Part shown: positions 1 to 8,365 of the stretch, one piece after another
Position numbering within the stretch: position 1 is the stretch's first letter
Layout of the letters: every line of letters starts with the position of its first letter
DNA from: Pacificimonas flava
GTDB taxonomy: Bacteria; Pseudomonadota; Alphaproteobacteria; Sphingomonadales; Sphingomonadaceae
Length of the DNA: 64,000 bases
Assembly: GCF_000342165.1 (NCBI RefSeq)
Contig: NZ_AMRV01000009.1
Coordinates: 47,925 to 111,924, forward strand
Direction: 5' to 3'
The notes under the pieces: model-generated
What the model saw: only the letters and a program-made list of their open reading frames with translations
What the model was told of the DNA's origin: nothing
Database searches by the model: none
Translations under genes and position numbers: made by a program

Positions 1-913
1 GGATCAGATAGGGCTCGATCACGTCCTCTATCGTGTCGCGCGGTTCGGACAGTGCGGCCGCCAGCGTTTCCACGCCAACCGGACCGCCACCATAATCATT
101 GGCGATGACGCCGAGATAACGGCGATCCATGGCATCGAGGCCGAGCGCATCCACCTCAAGCCGGGTCAGCGCGCGGTCCGCAGCGCCCCGGTCGATCGGA
201 TCCTCCCCCGCCACGGCGCAGAAATCACGTACGCGGCGCAGCAGGCGGCCTGCGATTCGGGGCGTTCCCCGGGAACGGCGTGCCACCTCGGCCGCACCGT
301 CGGGTTCGAGCGGCATTCCGAGCAGCCGCGCCGCCCGTGCCACGACCTGCTCCAACTCTGCCGGCGTATAGAAATTGAGCCGGACGGGAATGCCGAAACG
401 GTCGCGCAGCGGCGTCGTCAACAGCCCCGAACGCGTCGTCGCGCCGACGAGCGTGAAGGGCGGCAGGTCGATCTTTACCGAGCGCGCCGACGGCCCCTCC
501 CCGATCATCAGATCGAGCGAGCGGTCCTCCATCGCGGGATAAAGCACCTCCTCCACAGCGGGCGCGAGGCGGTGAATCTCGTCGATGAAAAGAACGTCAT
601 TGGGTTCCAGATTGGTCAGCAGCGCCGCCAGATCGCCGGCCTTTGCAATCACGGGACCGGACGTCGCGCGAAAGCCCACCCCGAGTTCGCGCGACACGAT
701 CTGCGCCAGGGTCGTCTTGCCGAGCCCAGGCGGGCCGAAGAACAGGACATGGTCCAGCGCCTCTCCCCGCGCGCGGGCAGCCTCAATAAAAACGGCGAGG
801 TTACCGCGCGCGGCCTTCTGACCGACGAAATCCGCGAGGCGCTGCGGACGCAGTGCGGCATCGACGTCTTCTGGGGCACGTGTCGGGGCAACGACCCGGT
901 CAGCTTGGCTCAT
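1..913 (-). CDS. ruvB: Holliday junction branch-migration ATPase RuvB (C-terminus cut off by window edge)
   Basis: RuvB is the hexameric AAA+ motor that, with RuvA, drives branch migration of Holliday junctions before RuvC cleavage. Translating from the ATG at 913 gives about 304 residues. They include a Walker A (GPPGLGKTT, about residues 60-68), a Walker B/RuvB signature (DEIHRL), the sensor-1 region (GATTR) and the C-terminal winged-helix segment with [12 protein letters not shown] followed by IEPYLI. The reading frame stays open to base 1, so roughly the last 30 residues lie outside. It faces away from ctrA; the rest of a ruvCAB cluster would be beyond the window edge or elsewhere. Confidence 0.96.
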   Translation of the reverse strand, partial: MSQADRVVAPTRAPEDVDAALRPQRLADFVGQKAARGNLAVFIEAARARGEALDHVLFFGPPGLGKTTLAQIVSRELGVGFRATSGPVIAKAGDLAALLTNLEPNDVLFIDEIHRLAPAVEEVLYPAMEDRSLDLMIGEGPSARSVKIDLPPFTLVGATTRSGLLTTPLRDRFGIPVRLNFYTPAELEQVVARAARLLGMPLEPDGAAEVARRSRGTPRIAGRLLRRVRDFCAVAGEDPIDRGAADRALTRLEVDALGLDAMDRRYLGVIANDYGGGPVGVETLAAALSEPRDTIEDVIEPYLI

Positions 914-1100
914 GTGGGCGGTCCTATCAGCACGAATGCGGAAAGGGAATCGAACTTGGCGCCCCGCCCGCCCTGCTTCGGCTGGCGGAGCCTGGCGGCG
1001 GACGGGTTGAGGGTTGCGCGCATGTGCCGCGAATCACCGAGCATAGGGCCGTAAACCCCGGAGTTCTGCCGTTCACGCTGTTGCCAAACGGTAACTTGTC

Positions 1101-1170
1101 CTAAGGTTTTTAACCTTTTACTGCCCGTTAACCTTCCCTGGTCATAAAGGGGATGGTTAACGTGATTGGC
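1101..1170 (+). promoter_or_regulatory. ctrA upstream region with TTAACC half-sites
   Basis: Of the 312 bases between ruvB and ctrA, the stretch just before ctrA carries an 8-base direct repeat, TTAACCTT, at 1110-1117 and 1128-1135 (18 bp apart), and a third TTAAC at 1157-1161. TTAA(C) is the half-site recognised by CtrA, whose full consensus is TTAA-N7-TTAA. The exact N7 spacing is not present here. Autoregulation of ctrA is well known in Caulobacter. The assignment here is inference from the repeated half-sites. Confidence 0.45.
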
Positions 1171-1225
1171 AGCGTGCGGGGCCGTCCGCTCGCTGAAACT
1201 GGGGTTGGACAAGGGACTGATCGAC

Positions 1226-1945
1226 ATGCGCGTACTTCTTATCGAAGACGATCCGAATACCAGCGAAGCGGTCGAACTGATGCTGGAGAGCCAGGGGCTG
1301 AACGTCTATTCCACCGATCTTGGCGAGGAGGGCATCGACCTCGGCAAGCTGTACGATTACGATATTATCCTGCTCGATCTCGGCCTGCCGGACATGCACG
1401 GCTACGACGTTCTGAAGAAGCTGCGCCTGGCCAAGGTTTCGACGCCGGTGCTGATCCTGTCGGGCGCGAACGAGGTCGAATCGAAGATTCGCGGCCTGGG
1501 CTTTGGTGCCGACGATTATCTGACGAAGCCGTTCCATAAAGAAGAGCTTATTGCCCGCATCCAGGCAGTCGTGCGCCGTTCGAAGGGGCACAGCCAGTCG
1601 ATCATTCACACCGGCAAGCTGGCAGTGAACCTGGACACGAAGACCGTCGATGTGAACGGCAGCCGCGTCCACCTGACCGGCAAGGAATATGCGATGCTGG
1701 AACTGCTCAGCCTGCGCAAGGGCACGACGCTGACGAAAGAGATGTTCCTGAATCATCTTTACGGCGGGATGGACGAGCCGGAGCTGAAAATCATCGACGT
1801 CTTCATCTGCAAGCTGCGCAAGAAGCTGTCGGCGGCCTGCGAAGGGGACAATTATATCGAGACGGTCTGGGGCCGCGGCTACGTGCTGCGCGATCCGGAC
1901 GGGGCGGAAGCGGACAGCGCGCCGATGGCGGCCGCCGCAGCCTAG
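1226..1945 (+). CDS. ctrA: Cell-cycle transcriptional regulator CtrA (OmpR-family response regulator)
   Basis: CtrA is the master response regulator of alphaproteobacterial cell-cycle, motility and division genes, phosphorylated through CckA-ChpT. The 239-residue product has a receiver domain with phospho-acceptor Asp51 (in ILLDLGLPD), acidic residues near residue 8, a conserved Lys in the DDYLTKPF stretch, then an OmpR/PhoB winged-helix domain with the nearly invariant CtrA recognition region ([27 protein letters not shown]). The start at 1226 gives the canonical N-terminus [10 protein letters not shown]; the frame is open further upstream but that part is not conserved in CtrA. CckA is encoded at 53094-55535 in the same window. 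A strong terminator follows. Confidence 0.97.
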   Translation: MRVLLIEDDPNTSEAVELMLESQGLNVYSTDLGEEGIDLGKLYDYDIILLDLGLPDMHGYDVLKKLRLAKVSTPVLILSGANEVESKIRGLGFGADDYLTKPFHKEELIARIQAVVRRSKGHSQSIIHTGKLAVNLDTKTVDVNGSRVHLTGKEYAMLELLSLRKGTTLTKEMFLNHLYGGMDEPELKIIDVFICKLRKKLSAACEGDNYIETVWGRGYVLRDPDGAEADSAPMAAAAA

Positions 1946-1975
1946 AACCGTCTCGACGGGGCAGGGGCCGAAAGG

Positions 1976-2026
1976 AACGGTCCTGCGGACGCGGGCAAGG
2001 GCAGCCGCGGCGCAGGACCGTTTTTT
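1976..2026 (+). terminator. Rho-independent terminator after ctrA
   Basis: A perfect 12-bp inverted repeat (1976-1987 with 2011-2022; arms AACGGTCCTGCG and CGCAGGACCGTT) with a 23-base loop is followed by a T run ending at 2026. It ends ctrA transcription and touches the stop codon of the convergent ada gene. Confidence 0.9.
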
Positions 2027-3098
2027 AGTGAACCGCCGGGCGAGCGCCCGTCTGCCCGGTCATGCGGCGCTCGTGCTCCAGCAGCCAACGCTTGCGCCAC
2101 AGGCCGCCGGCATAGCCGGTCAATGCGCCGTCAGCGCCGATGACGCGGTGACAGGGAAGCAGCAGCGCAAGCTGGTTGGCGCCGTTCGCCCGCGCGACGG
2201 CCCGCACAGCCGACGGCCGTCCGATGCTTTCCGCGATCTCTCCATAGCTGCGCGTCTCGCCAAAAGGGATTTCCGTCAGCGCCCGCCAGACCGTGCGTTC
2301 GAAGGCGGTGCCATGGTCGCCCATGGGAAGGGCCGGCAAGGACGCCTCTCCCGCGAAATATGCCGCGAGGCCGGTCGCAGTGGCGCTGACGGATGCAGTG
2401 CGGCGGTGAACGATGGCCGCGCCTGTGCGCGTCCTTAGCCGCTCGACCTCTCGCGGGAGTCCCTTACGGTCGTTGAATTCCAGCAGATGCAGGCGATCCT
2501 CGTCACCGATGGCGACCATTGGGCCGATCGGCGTTTCGATCCAGTCCGCGCCGAGCGGCGCCCTTCCCTTCTGCGCCGCGGGCGCGATACCGATGAGGCG
2601 CTGGAACGCGTCGCGAAAGCCGCTGCCGCTGTCATAGCCGGCATCGAGCTGCGCCTCGATCACCGTCTCCTCCCGCGCAAGCCGGCTCGCCGCCGTACCG
2701 AGACGACGAGCGCGCGCCACCTGCAGGAAGGTCATGCCGAACTGCCGGCGGAAGGCGCGCCGCACCGTGGAAGGGTCGTAGCCCTGCCCCACCAGATCAT
2801 CTTCCCGCCATCGCCGCCCGGGCTGAGCGTCGAGCTGCGCAAGCAGGGGGCCGATCAGCGGATGCGTCGGTGCGTCGAGCGGGCGGCAGCGCCTGCAAGG
2901 GCGAAAACCACTTTCCACGCACGCAGACGCGCTGTGCTCGAAGTGGATGTTCTCGCGTTTCGGCTTTCGCGCCGGACAGGTCAGCCGGCAGAAAATGCCC
3001 GTCGTTCTTACGCAGACATAGGCATGTCCTTCATAGGCCGGGTCGCGCGCCATGAGAGCGTCGTAGAGGGTGTCGTCGTCGAGATCCGTCAGCAGCAT
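2025..3098 (-). CDS. ada: Bifunctional DNA-repair methyltransferase / transcriptional activator Ada
   Basis: Ada removes methyl groups from O6-methylguanine and methyl phosphotriesters and, once methylated, activates the adaptive response. The 357-residue protein has the N-terminal zinc domain with Cys37, Cys41, Cys68 and Cys71, the same spacing as E. coli Ada Cys38/42/69/72, so Cys37 is the expected phosphotriester methyl acceptor. An AraC-type helix-turn-helix follows (about residues 90-190), then an Ogt/MGMT-like domain with acceptor Cys316 in LLPCHRVIG. No AlkA glycosylase domain is fused. It lies 70 bp downstream of a BLUF photoreceptor gene on the same strand, an unusual neighbour. Confidence 0.95.
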   Translation of the reverse strand: MLLTDLDDDTLYDALMARDPAYEGHAYVCVRTTGIFCRLTCPARKPKRENIHFEHSASACVESGFRPCRRCRPLDAPTHPLIGPLLAQLDAQPGRRWREDDLVGQGYDPSTVRRAFRRQFGMTFLQVARARRLGTAASRLAREETVIEAQLDAGYDSGSGFRDAFQRLIGIAPAAQKGRAPLGADWIETPIGPMVAIGDEDRLHLLEFNDRKGLPREVERLRTRTGAAIVHRRTASVSATATGLAAYFAGEASLPALPMGDHGTAFERTVWRALTEIPFGETRSYGEIAESIGRPSAVRAVARANGANQLALLLPCHRVIGADGALTGYAGGLWRKRWLLEHERRMTGQTGARPAVH

Positions 3099-3168
3099 GG
3101 GCGGGAATTAACAGATCGCCCGGCCCGCCGCCGCCGCAAATCGGGCACGGATATTCGCCGCCGCCGGC

Positions 3169-3570
3169 TCAGGCGGCGCGCGCCATCTTCGCATAGGAGC
3201 GGAATAGCCGCGCCGCCCGCGTCTCCAACGTGCCGAGACGCCGTTCCACCTGCAGGAGCAGCGTGTCGCGAAGCTCCCCCTCATTCTCAAAAGCCATATC
3301 CCAATCCGGAAACTGGCGATGAGTCTCTTCTTCGTCGATCATGATGACATGGGCATAGTGCCGCCTGTCCTCGACGATCCGGTGCATGGTGGCATCGACG
3401 GCGGCGGCCGGTCCTTCCAGGAATTGCAAAAAGCGCTTGCCGTCGAACAGCAGGAAGCCGGTCACGCCCGCCCGGCGATTGTTCCGTCTCGACACATCCA
3501 GGATGGGACCGATCTGGTCGGCTGCATCGGCCGCGAACGCACGGCTGGTATAGAAGATATTCTTGAGCAC
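3169..3570 (-). CDS. Stand-alone BLUF-domain blue-light sensor (FAD-binding)
   Basis: Short BLUF proteins bind FAD and change hydrogen bonding on blue light, usually acting by protein-protein contact. Starting at the GTG at 3570 gives 133 residues whose key positions match AppA by spacing: Tyr7, Asn31, Gln49 (in RFLQFLEG) and Trp90 (in FPDW), corresponding to AppA Tyr21, Asn45, Gln63 and Trp104. The region upstream stays open but is not BLUF-like and is rejected as coding. There is a C-terminal helical tail (about 95-133) and no output domain. It precedes ada by 70 bp, so the two may be co-transcribed. Confidence 0.9.
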   Translation of the reverse strand: MLKNIFYTSRAFAADAADQIGPILDVSRRNNRRAGVTGFLLFDGKRFLQFLEGPAAAVDATMHRIVEDRRHYAHVIMIDEEETHRQFPDWDMAFENEGELRDTLLLQVERRLGTLETRAARLFRSYAKMARAA

Positions 3571-3738
3571 TGCGGCTTCGCCTTCATCATCGGTATCGAA
3601 GCAGCAGCCGTAGCGGAAACTTCTTTCGCCTTCGCTAAGAACCGGCCCCCCCAGACGGGGAGCTCGGTTTCTTTTGTTCTCTTGAAGATGGGAGAAGGGG
3701 GGTTTTCTTTCGCAGCAAACAGCATTAGCACCCGCCCC
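3571..3738. other. Non-coding divergent region between BLUF gene and leu leader
   Basis: These 168 bases have no convincing gene. They should contain the promoter of the BLUF/ada transcription unit (reading left) and the promoter of the leu leader transcript (reading right). A pyrimidine-rich TTTCTTTTGTTCTC stretch lies near 3668-3682. An in-frame ATG at 3687 could extend the leader peptide upstream of 3739. Confidence 0.4.
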
Positions 3739-3798
3739 ATGTCGCCGGCACATCGCCTGGATCTACTCCTTCGACTTACGCGCCCCTTAGGCGCGTGA
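3739..3798 (+). CDS. leuL: Leucine-rich leader peptide of leuA (leu attenuator)
   Basis: This 19-codon frame reads MSPAHRLDLLLRLTRPLGA: six leucines, with CTA-CTC-CTT in tandem. It lies 107 bases before leuA, directly over mutually exclusive hairpins. Leader peptides rich in the pathway's end-product amino acid are the hallmark of ribosome-mediated attenuation. An alternative in-frame ATG at 3687 would make a 36-residue version; neither start has a strong Shine-Dalgarno. The leucine run and stop at 3798 are the same in both. This is too short for normal gene finding and is inferred from composition and position. Confidence 0.75.
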   Translation: MSPAHRLDLLLRLTRPLGA

Positions 3799-3838
3799 CC
3801 CGCCGCTGCGCGCCGCGCAGCCGTGCCGCCTGAGGGGC
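3778..3838 (+). promoter_or_regulatory. Alternative hairpins of the leu transcription attenuator
   Basis: Three pairings compete. First, 3778-3784 (ACGCGCC) pairs with 3790-3796 (GGCGCGT) around a 5-base loop at the end of the leader frame. Second, 3782-3793 (GCCCCTTAGGCG) pairs with 3827-3838 (CGCCTGAGGGGC) in a 12-bp stem with one G-U pair, followed by AATTTC. Third, an internal CTGCGC/GCGCAG hairpin sits around 3806-3820. Because the first two share bases, ribosome position on the Leu codons could decide which forms. The U tract after the long stem is weak, so which form terminates is uncertain. Confidence 0.6.
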
Positions 3839-3905
3839 AATTTCAAATCGACAGGAACCACCGGCGCGGCGCGATCGGCCGCGCGTGACAGGATCAGGAC
3901 AGACG

Positions 3906-5609
3906 ATGCTTCAGAACCCAGCCCGCAAATACCGCCCCTTCCCGCAGGTCGACCTGGCCGACAGGCGCTGGCCGACACAGACCGTCACCGCTCCGCCGCG
4001 CTGGCTCTCCACCGACATGCGCGACGGCAATCAGGCCCTGATCGATCCGATGAATGCGGAAAAGAAGCAGCGTTTCTTCGAGTTGCTGGTGAAGGTGGGA
4101 CTGAAGGAGATCGAGGTCGGCTTTCCGTCCGCCGGCGCGACCGAGTTCGATTTCATCTCCGGCCTCGTCCGATCCGGCAAGGTGCCGGAGGATGTCACCG
4201 TCCAGGTCCTGACGCAGGCGCGCCGCGACCTGATCGACAGGAGCTTTGACAGCCTTGAGGGCGCGCACCGCGCCATCGTTCACTTGTACAATGCGGTCTC
4301 GCCCGCCTGGCGCCGCATCGTATTCCAAATGGACCGCGCCGACGTGAAGAACATCGCGGTGGAGGGGGCCATGATGCTGCGCGACAATGCCGCCGCACGG
4401 CCGGGCACGGACTGGCAGTTCGAATATTCGCCGGAAACCTTTTCCACCGCCGAACTCGATTTCTCGCTGGAGGTCTGCGAGGCGGTCATGGACGTGTTGC
4501 GGCCGACGCCGGATCGGCCGCTGATCCTGAACCTGCCCGCGACCGTGGAAGCGGCCACGCCGAACATCTACGCCGACCAGATCGAATGGTTCGGCCGGCA
4601 TATCCGCGACCGGGACAGCGTCGTCATCAGCCTGCACCCGCATAATGACCGGGGCACCGGCGTCGCCGCCGCCGAACTGGGAATCATGGCCGGCGCCGAC
4701 CGGGTGGAGGGCTGTCTGTTCGGCAATGGCGAGCGAACGGGCAATGTCTGCCTCGTCACCCTGGCCATGAACATGTACACGCAGGGCGTTCACCCGGCGC
4801 TCGATTTCAGCGACATGGATGCGGTCGTGAAGACGGCGGAATATTGCAATCAGCTGCCCGTGCATCCGCGCCACCCCTATGCCGGCGATCTGGTCTTCAC
4901 CGCGTTTTCCGGTTCGCATCAGGATGCGATCAAGAAGGGCTTTGCGGCGCAGGAGGCGAAGAACGACCAGATATGGGACGTGCCCTACCTGCCCCTCGAC
5001 CCCGAAGACATCGGACGCGATTATGAGGCGGTCATCCGCGTCAATTCCCAGTCCGGCAAGGGCGGCGTCGCCTGGGTGCTGCAACAGGATCGCGGCTTGA
5101 AACTGCCAAAGAAGCTGCAAGCACACTTCAGTCGCACGGTCCAGGCGCTGGCCGATGAATCCAGCCGCGAATTGAATGCGGAGGATATCTGGCAGGCCTT
5201 CCAGCGAACCTATCGCATCGGTAGCGAAAAGCGTTTCGAACTCGTCGATTATGAGGAGACGCGGGGCGCCGGCGGCGAACGTGTATTCACAGGCAAGATC
5301 AAGGACGCGGGCACCGAGCGCACCGTGTCGGGCCGGGGCAACGGCATCATTTCTAGCGTCCTTGCAGCCCTCAGGGCCGATTTCGGCGTCTCGCTCGAGG
5401 TGGTGAGCTATTCCGAGCATGCGATCGGCAAGGGCAGCGACGTGAACGCCGCGGCCTATGTCGAATGCGCCGATTCATCCGGCCGAACGGTCTGGGGTGT
5501 CGGCATCGACGAGGATGTCGCCACCGCCTCCGTCCGCGCGGTGCTGTCAGCCGCCTCCGCCGCAGCGGAGGGCACCGCGGTCGCAGCGGAAGATGCAGCG
5601 CCATCATGA
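3906..5609 (+). CDS. leuA: 2-isopropylmalate synthase (LeuA type 2)
   Basis: This enzyme condenses acetyl-CoA with 2-oxoisovalerate, the first committed step of leucine synthesis. The product is about 567 residues, the length of the LeuA2 branch. It shows the DRE-TIM signature (STDMRDGNQAL, Arg39/Asp40), the metal-binding HPHNDRGTG motif, the GNGERTGN signature and a C-terminal leucine-binding regulatory domain (GRGNGIISSV onwards). I chose the ATG at 3906 (MLQNPARKYRPF, typical of the family) because AGGAC lies just upstream at 3896-3900; a GTG at 3885 is less likely. Expression is probably controlled by the leucine attenuator in front, with allosteric feedback by leucine as known for the family. 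Confidence 0.96.
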   Translation: MLQNPARKYRPFPQVDLADRRWPTQTVTAPPRWLSTDMRDGNQALIDPMNAEKKQRFFELLVKVGLKEIEVGFPSAGATEFDFISGLVRSGKVPEDVTVQVLTQARRDLIDRSFDSLEGAHRAIVHLYNAVSPAWRRIVFQMDRADVKNIAVEGAMMLRDNAAARPGTDWQFEYSPETFSTAELDFSLEVCEAVMDVLRPTPDRPLILNLPATVEAATPNIYADQIEWFGRHIRDRDSVVISLHPHNDRGTGVAAAELGIMAGADRVEGCLFGNGERTGNVCLVTLAMNMYTQGVHPALDFSDMDAVVKTAEYCNQLPVHPRHPYAGDLVFTAFSGSHQDAIKKGFAAQEAKNDQIWDVPYLPLDPEDIGRDYEAVIRVNSQSGKGGVAWVLQQDRGLKLPKKLQAHFSRTVQALADESSRELNAEDIWQAFQRTYRIGSEKRFELVDYEETRGAGGERVFTGKIKDAGTERTVSGRGNGIISSVLAALRADFGVSLEVVSYSEHAIGKGSDVNAAAYVECADSSGRTVWGVGIDEDVATASVRAVLSAASAAAEGTAVAAEDAAPS

Positions 5610-5667
5610 CAAATTTTTAGGTCGAGCGGCCTTTCCCCGCGCGCCCGTCCGGTCCACAAAGCGGGCG

Positions 5668-6714
5668 ATGAAGATCATTGCCGCGTTATTCCTCGCGGTC
5701 CTGGCCGCCGGGCCGGGGCGCGCCGAACTTGCCAGTTTCGACGGAGAGAGCGTCACCTATGCGCGGGACGGCACCGTCTATCGCGGGTCGCTGGAACCGC
5801 TGATGGACGGCAGCCCGTCGTGGCGGCCCATCTATACCGCCCCCGGAACCATCGAAAGCGTCAGCTGCCTGCCGCCCAGCTATCGCCGCTGCCTCGTCAT
5901 ATCCGTTGAGGCAGGGCTGCGCCGGCTGAAGGAAATCGACAGCGGCACTGGCACGGAAGTCGGCGGCGGCTTCACGCTGGAATCAGAGGACATCCGCGCC
6001 GATTGGTACGACGACAAGACGATCATGCTGGTCAGCGACGCCGTACCCGGCAGCCGAGGGCGCGAGGGCGGCGCGCCGAAACTGGTTCAGCTTTGGGAGC
6101 GCGGAACGCCGGTGCTGGAGGCGCAGACGATCCTGCGCACACCGCCCGGCAGCACGGATCTGAAACCCGTTTTCGATCTGTCGACAGGCGGCATATTCTA
6201 CAGCGCAACCTACCGCGACGGCGACGGCACCGCGCAAACCTACCATTTCGGTTGGCAGCACAATCTGGTGATGCCGGACGGGCCACCGGGTTCCCTCTTT
6301 CAGGATTTCTTCCAAGCGCGGGCAATCGTACTCCTCAAGGCGAGTTGGCCGGTTCGAAGCGGCACCGTGCCTCCTGGCGGGCTTGCCGCCTATCCGATGG
6401 GTGCGCTGATGGCGCCCGGGCGTGTCACCGCAGGCGAGCGGGCATTCGAACCGCCGGCGGGCTATGGCGTGGAGGCGGCGCGCGGCGGCCGCGACCGGCT
6501 GTATATCCACTTACGCGGCGCCGGCGAGGACCGGTTGGTGGACGTACGCGTGGGCCAGCCGAACTGGCTCGAACGACGCGTCGATATTCCCGGCGACGGA
6601 CCGATAACCCTGCTCGCCGTCAGCGAGCTGGCGGACATCGCCCTCGTGCGGCGCGGCGGAGACGTCTATGCAGTTGGCCGCGGACGCCCCCGTACCGTGG
6701 CGCTTCCCGATTAA
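5668..6714 (+). CDS. Secreted protein of unknown function, possibly beta-propeller
   Basis: I do not recognise this 348-residue protein. It opens with a clear Sec signal peptide (MKIIAALFLAVLAAGPGRA, cleavage near residue 19). The mature part is a run of short beta-strand-like segments with recurring DG/GG turns (for example YARDGTVYRG, FDLSTGGIFYSATYRDGDG, GGRDRLYIHL), which suggests a propeller-type fold like the N-terminal part of S9 peptidases, but no catalytic hydrolase domain follows. The frame is open further upstream inside leuA; the ATG at 5668 is chosen for the signal peptide. Only 13 bases separate it from the next gene, so the two may form an operon. Confidence 0.7.
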   Translation: MKIIAALFLAVLAAGPGRAELASFDGESVTYARDGTVYRGSLEPLMDGSPSWRPIYTAPGTIESVSCLPPSYRRCLVISVEAGLRRLKEIDSGTGTEVGGGFTLESEDIRADWYDDKTIMLVSDAVPGSRGREGGAPKLVQLWERGTPVLEAQTILRTPPGSTDLKPVFDLSTGGIFYSATYRDGDGTAQTYHFGWQHNLVMPDGPPGSLFQDFFQARAIVLLKASWPVRSGTVPPGGLAAYPMGALMAPGRVTAGERAFEPPAGYGVEAARGGRDRLYIHLRGAGEDRLVDVRVGQPNWLERRVDIPGDGPITLLAVSELADIALVRRGGDVYAVGRGRPRTVALPD

Positions 6715-6727
6715 GGGGACGCGCCCC

Positions 6728-7489
6728 ATGAAGAAAGGACCCGCCCCCATTTCCAGCATCGATCTTCTACGGCGCACGGCCGAAACATGGTGGCGGGATT
6801 TCGCGCCCATCACGCTGCTCGCGTTGATGCTGACGACGGGCACGGATCTGATTCTCTATCTTATCGGCGCCGCCCATAGCCCGGACCCCACGACGGTGAC
6901 GTTGGCGACGACGGCCCGCGCGCTCGCCTTCGTATTGTTCTTCAGCGCGGTCAGCGCGGGAACGCTGCTGGGCGGCGTGCGACGACTTTCGCCCCGTACC
7001 TATATCCTCGGAGGCCTGAAGCTGGCGCAGCCGGGGCTGGTTGCCGCGTTGCTTCTCGCCGCGATGTTCTTTCTTGTCCTGATCGGCGAGCTTCTCCTCG
7101 GCATGGCATCGCGGATTCTTGCGCGCGCACTTTCGATCGCGGCAACAGGCGGCATTCTGATCGTCTGGCTGCCTGCCATTCCGGCGGCCGTGGCGGAGCG
7201 GCTGGGACCCACGGCCGCATTGCGGCGGGCGGCGGCATTGACGCGCGGACGGCGCTGGATGCTGCTTGGCTTCACGGCACTCGTCGCGCTGGTCATCGTG
7301 CCCCCGGCCGTGCTCCTCTTCTATACGGTCTTCGGACATGCGCTTTCGGCTGCCGACGTCAACCAACGTATGCTGGAGATCAATCCGGCGACGATCCATT
7401 ATTGGGTCATGGAACTTGGCGACGTGCTGATCCGCGGCTTCTGCGCAGCGGCGCTGCCCACGGCCTATCTCGCCCTGCGCAGCGAATAG
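6728..7489 (+). CDS. Multi-pass inner-membrane protein (GlpQ-membrane-domain/DUF-like)
   Basis: The 253-residue product begins with a soluble amphipathic N-terminus (IDLLRRTAETWWRDF), then about five or six hydrophobic segments (residues about 25-45, 65-85, 100-130, 140-165, 190-215 and near the C-terminus). The stretch AERLGPTAALRRAAALTRGRRWMLLG resembles the repeated motif of membrane domains found in glycerophosphodiester phosphodiesterase membrane-domain and related uncharacterised proteins, where such a loop precedes a TM helix. Function unknown. It follows the secreted protein by 13 bp and ends in a bidirectional terminator. Confidence 0.75.
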   Translation: MKKGPAPISSIDLLRRTAETWWRDFAPITLLALMLTTGTDLILYLIGAAHSPDPTTVTLATTARALAFVLFFSAVSAGTLLGGVRRLSPRTYILGGLKLAQPGLVAALLLAAMFFLVLIGELLLGMASRILARALSIAATGGILIVWLPAIPAAVAERLGPTAALRRAAALTRGRRWMLLGFTALVALVIVPPAVLLFYTVFGHALSAADVNQRMLEINPATIHYWVMELGDVLIRGFCAAALPTAYLALRSE

Positions 7490-7542
7490 AAACGGCGCGT
7501 TTGCGGCACGGCTGCGAGCTTCACCCGCGACGAAGCCAATAA

Positions 7543-7580
7543 AAAAAGGGCCGGCACCCGAAAGGATGCCGGCCCTTTTT
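7543..7580. terminator. Bidirectional Rho-independent terminator
   Basis: A perfect 14-bp inverted repeat (7543-7556 with 7567-7580) has an A run at one end and a T run at the other, around a 10-base loop. It can terminate both the plus-strand membrane-protein gene and the minus-strand rpsD transcript. Confidence 0.95.
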
Positions 7581-7604
7581 GAAATCCCGGAGGCGCCCGA
7601 AAAC

Positions 7605-8219
7605 TTATCGCGAGTAGAACTCGACGACCAGATTCGGCTCCATGCGGACAGGATAGGGCACCTCGTCCAGCTGCGGGACGCGCATGTAATTGGCCGTGCC
7701 GTCCTCGTTCACCTGCACATAGTCCGGCACTTCACGCTCGGCGAGCCCCTGGGCCTCCAGCACGATAGCCATTTCCTTCGCCTTCGCGCGCAGAGCAATG
7801 GTGTCGCCCGGCGAAATCATGCGAGAAGCGATGTTGCACTTGCCGCCATTGACGCGGATGTGGCCGTGATTGACGAGCTGGCGGGCCGCAAAGATCGTCG
7901 GCGCCCACTTCGCGCGGTAGACGATCATGTCGAGACGGCGCTCGAGAAGGCCGATCAGGTTCTGCGAGGTATCGCCCTTCTGACGCGAGGCTTCCGTGTA
8001 ATATTTACGGAACTGCTTCTCGGTCACGTCGCCATAATAGCCCTTCAGCTTCTGCTTGGCGCGCAACTGGATGCCGAAGTCGGACATCTTGCCCTTGCGG
8101 CGCTGGCCGTGCTGGCCGGGGCCATATTCACGCTTGTTGACCGGGGACTTCGGCCGTCCCCAGATGTTCTCGCCCATGCGGCGATCGAGCTTGTACTTGG
8201 AATTCTGGCGCTTCGACAT
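7605..8219 (-). CDS. rpsD: 30S ribosomal protein S4
   Basis: S4 nucleates 30S assembly by binding the 5' domain of 16S rRNA. The 204-residue product starts [10 protein letters not shown], has the basic N-terminal domain ([19 protein letters not shown]) and the C-terminal S4 RNA-binding domain ([27 protein letters not shown]). Start 8219 has a clear AAAGGAG Shine-Dalgarno. As usual in alphaproteobacteria it stands alone, outside the ribosomal protein clusters. The leader before it contains a short GCGGC/GCCGC hairpin, but I cannot claim an S4 autoregulatory element. Confidence 0.98.
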   Translation of the reverse strand: MSKRQNSKYKLDRRMGENIWGRPKSPVNKREYGPGQHGQRRKGKMSDFGIQLRAKQKLKGYYGDVTEKQFRKYYTEASRQKGDTSQNLIGLLERRLDMIVYRAKWAPTIFAARQLVNHGHIRVNGGKCNIASRMISPGDTIALRAKAKEMAIVLEAQGLAEREVPDYVQVNEDGTANYMRVPQLDEVPYPVRMEPNLVVEFYSR

Positions 8220-8365
8220 GGTCGGCGCTCCTTTCTGACGGATAGCGAACAACGATAGTGCCGGTATCGCACCTTGGGCGGCCAATAAGCCGCAGGTGGT
8301 CACCGCTTCACCGGCATACGGGACCAATCGCGAAGCGCGTCATGTGACGCAGGGCGGTATGGATG

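Noticed and set aside
1166..1225. 20-residue N-terminal extension of CtrA
   Set aside because: CtrA N-terminus is highly conserved as MRVLLIEDD, which begins at 1226; the extension would overlap the promoter repeats.
3571..3753. 61-residue N-terminal extension of the BLUF protein
   Set aside because: It would overlap the leu leader and has no BLUF similarity; a GTG at 3570 gives the correct domain start.
3894..5420. Minus-strand 508-residue open frame
   Set aside because: Complement of leuA; no motif and no Shine-Dalgarno or promoter context.
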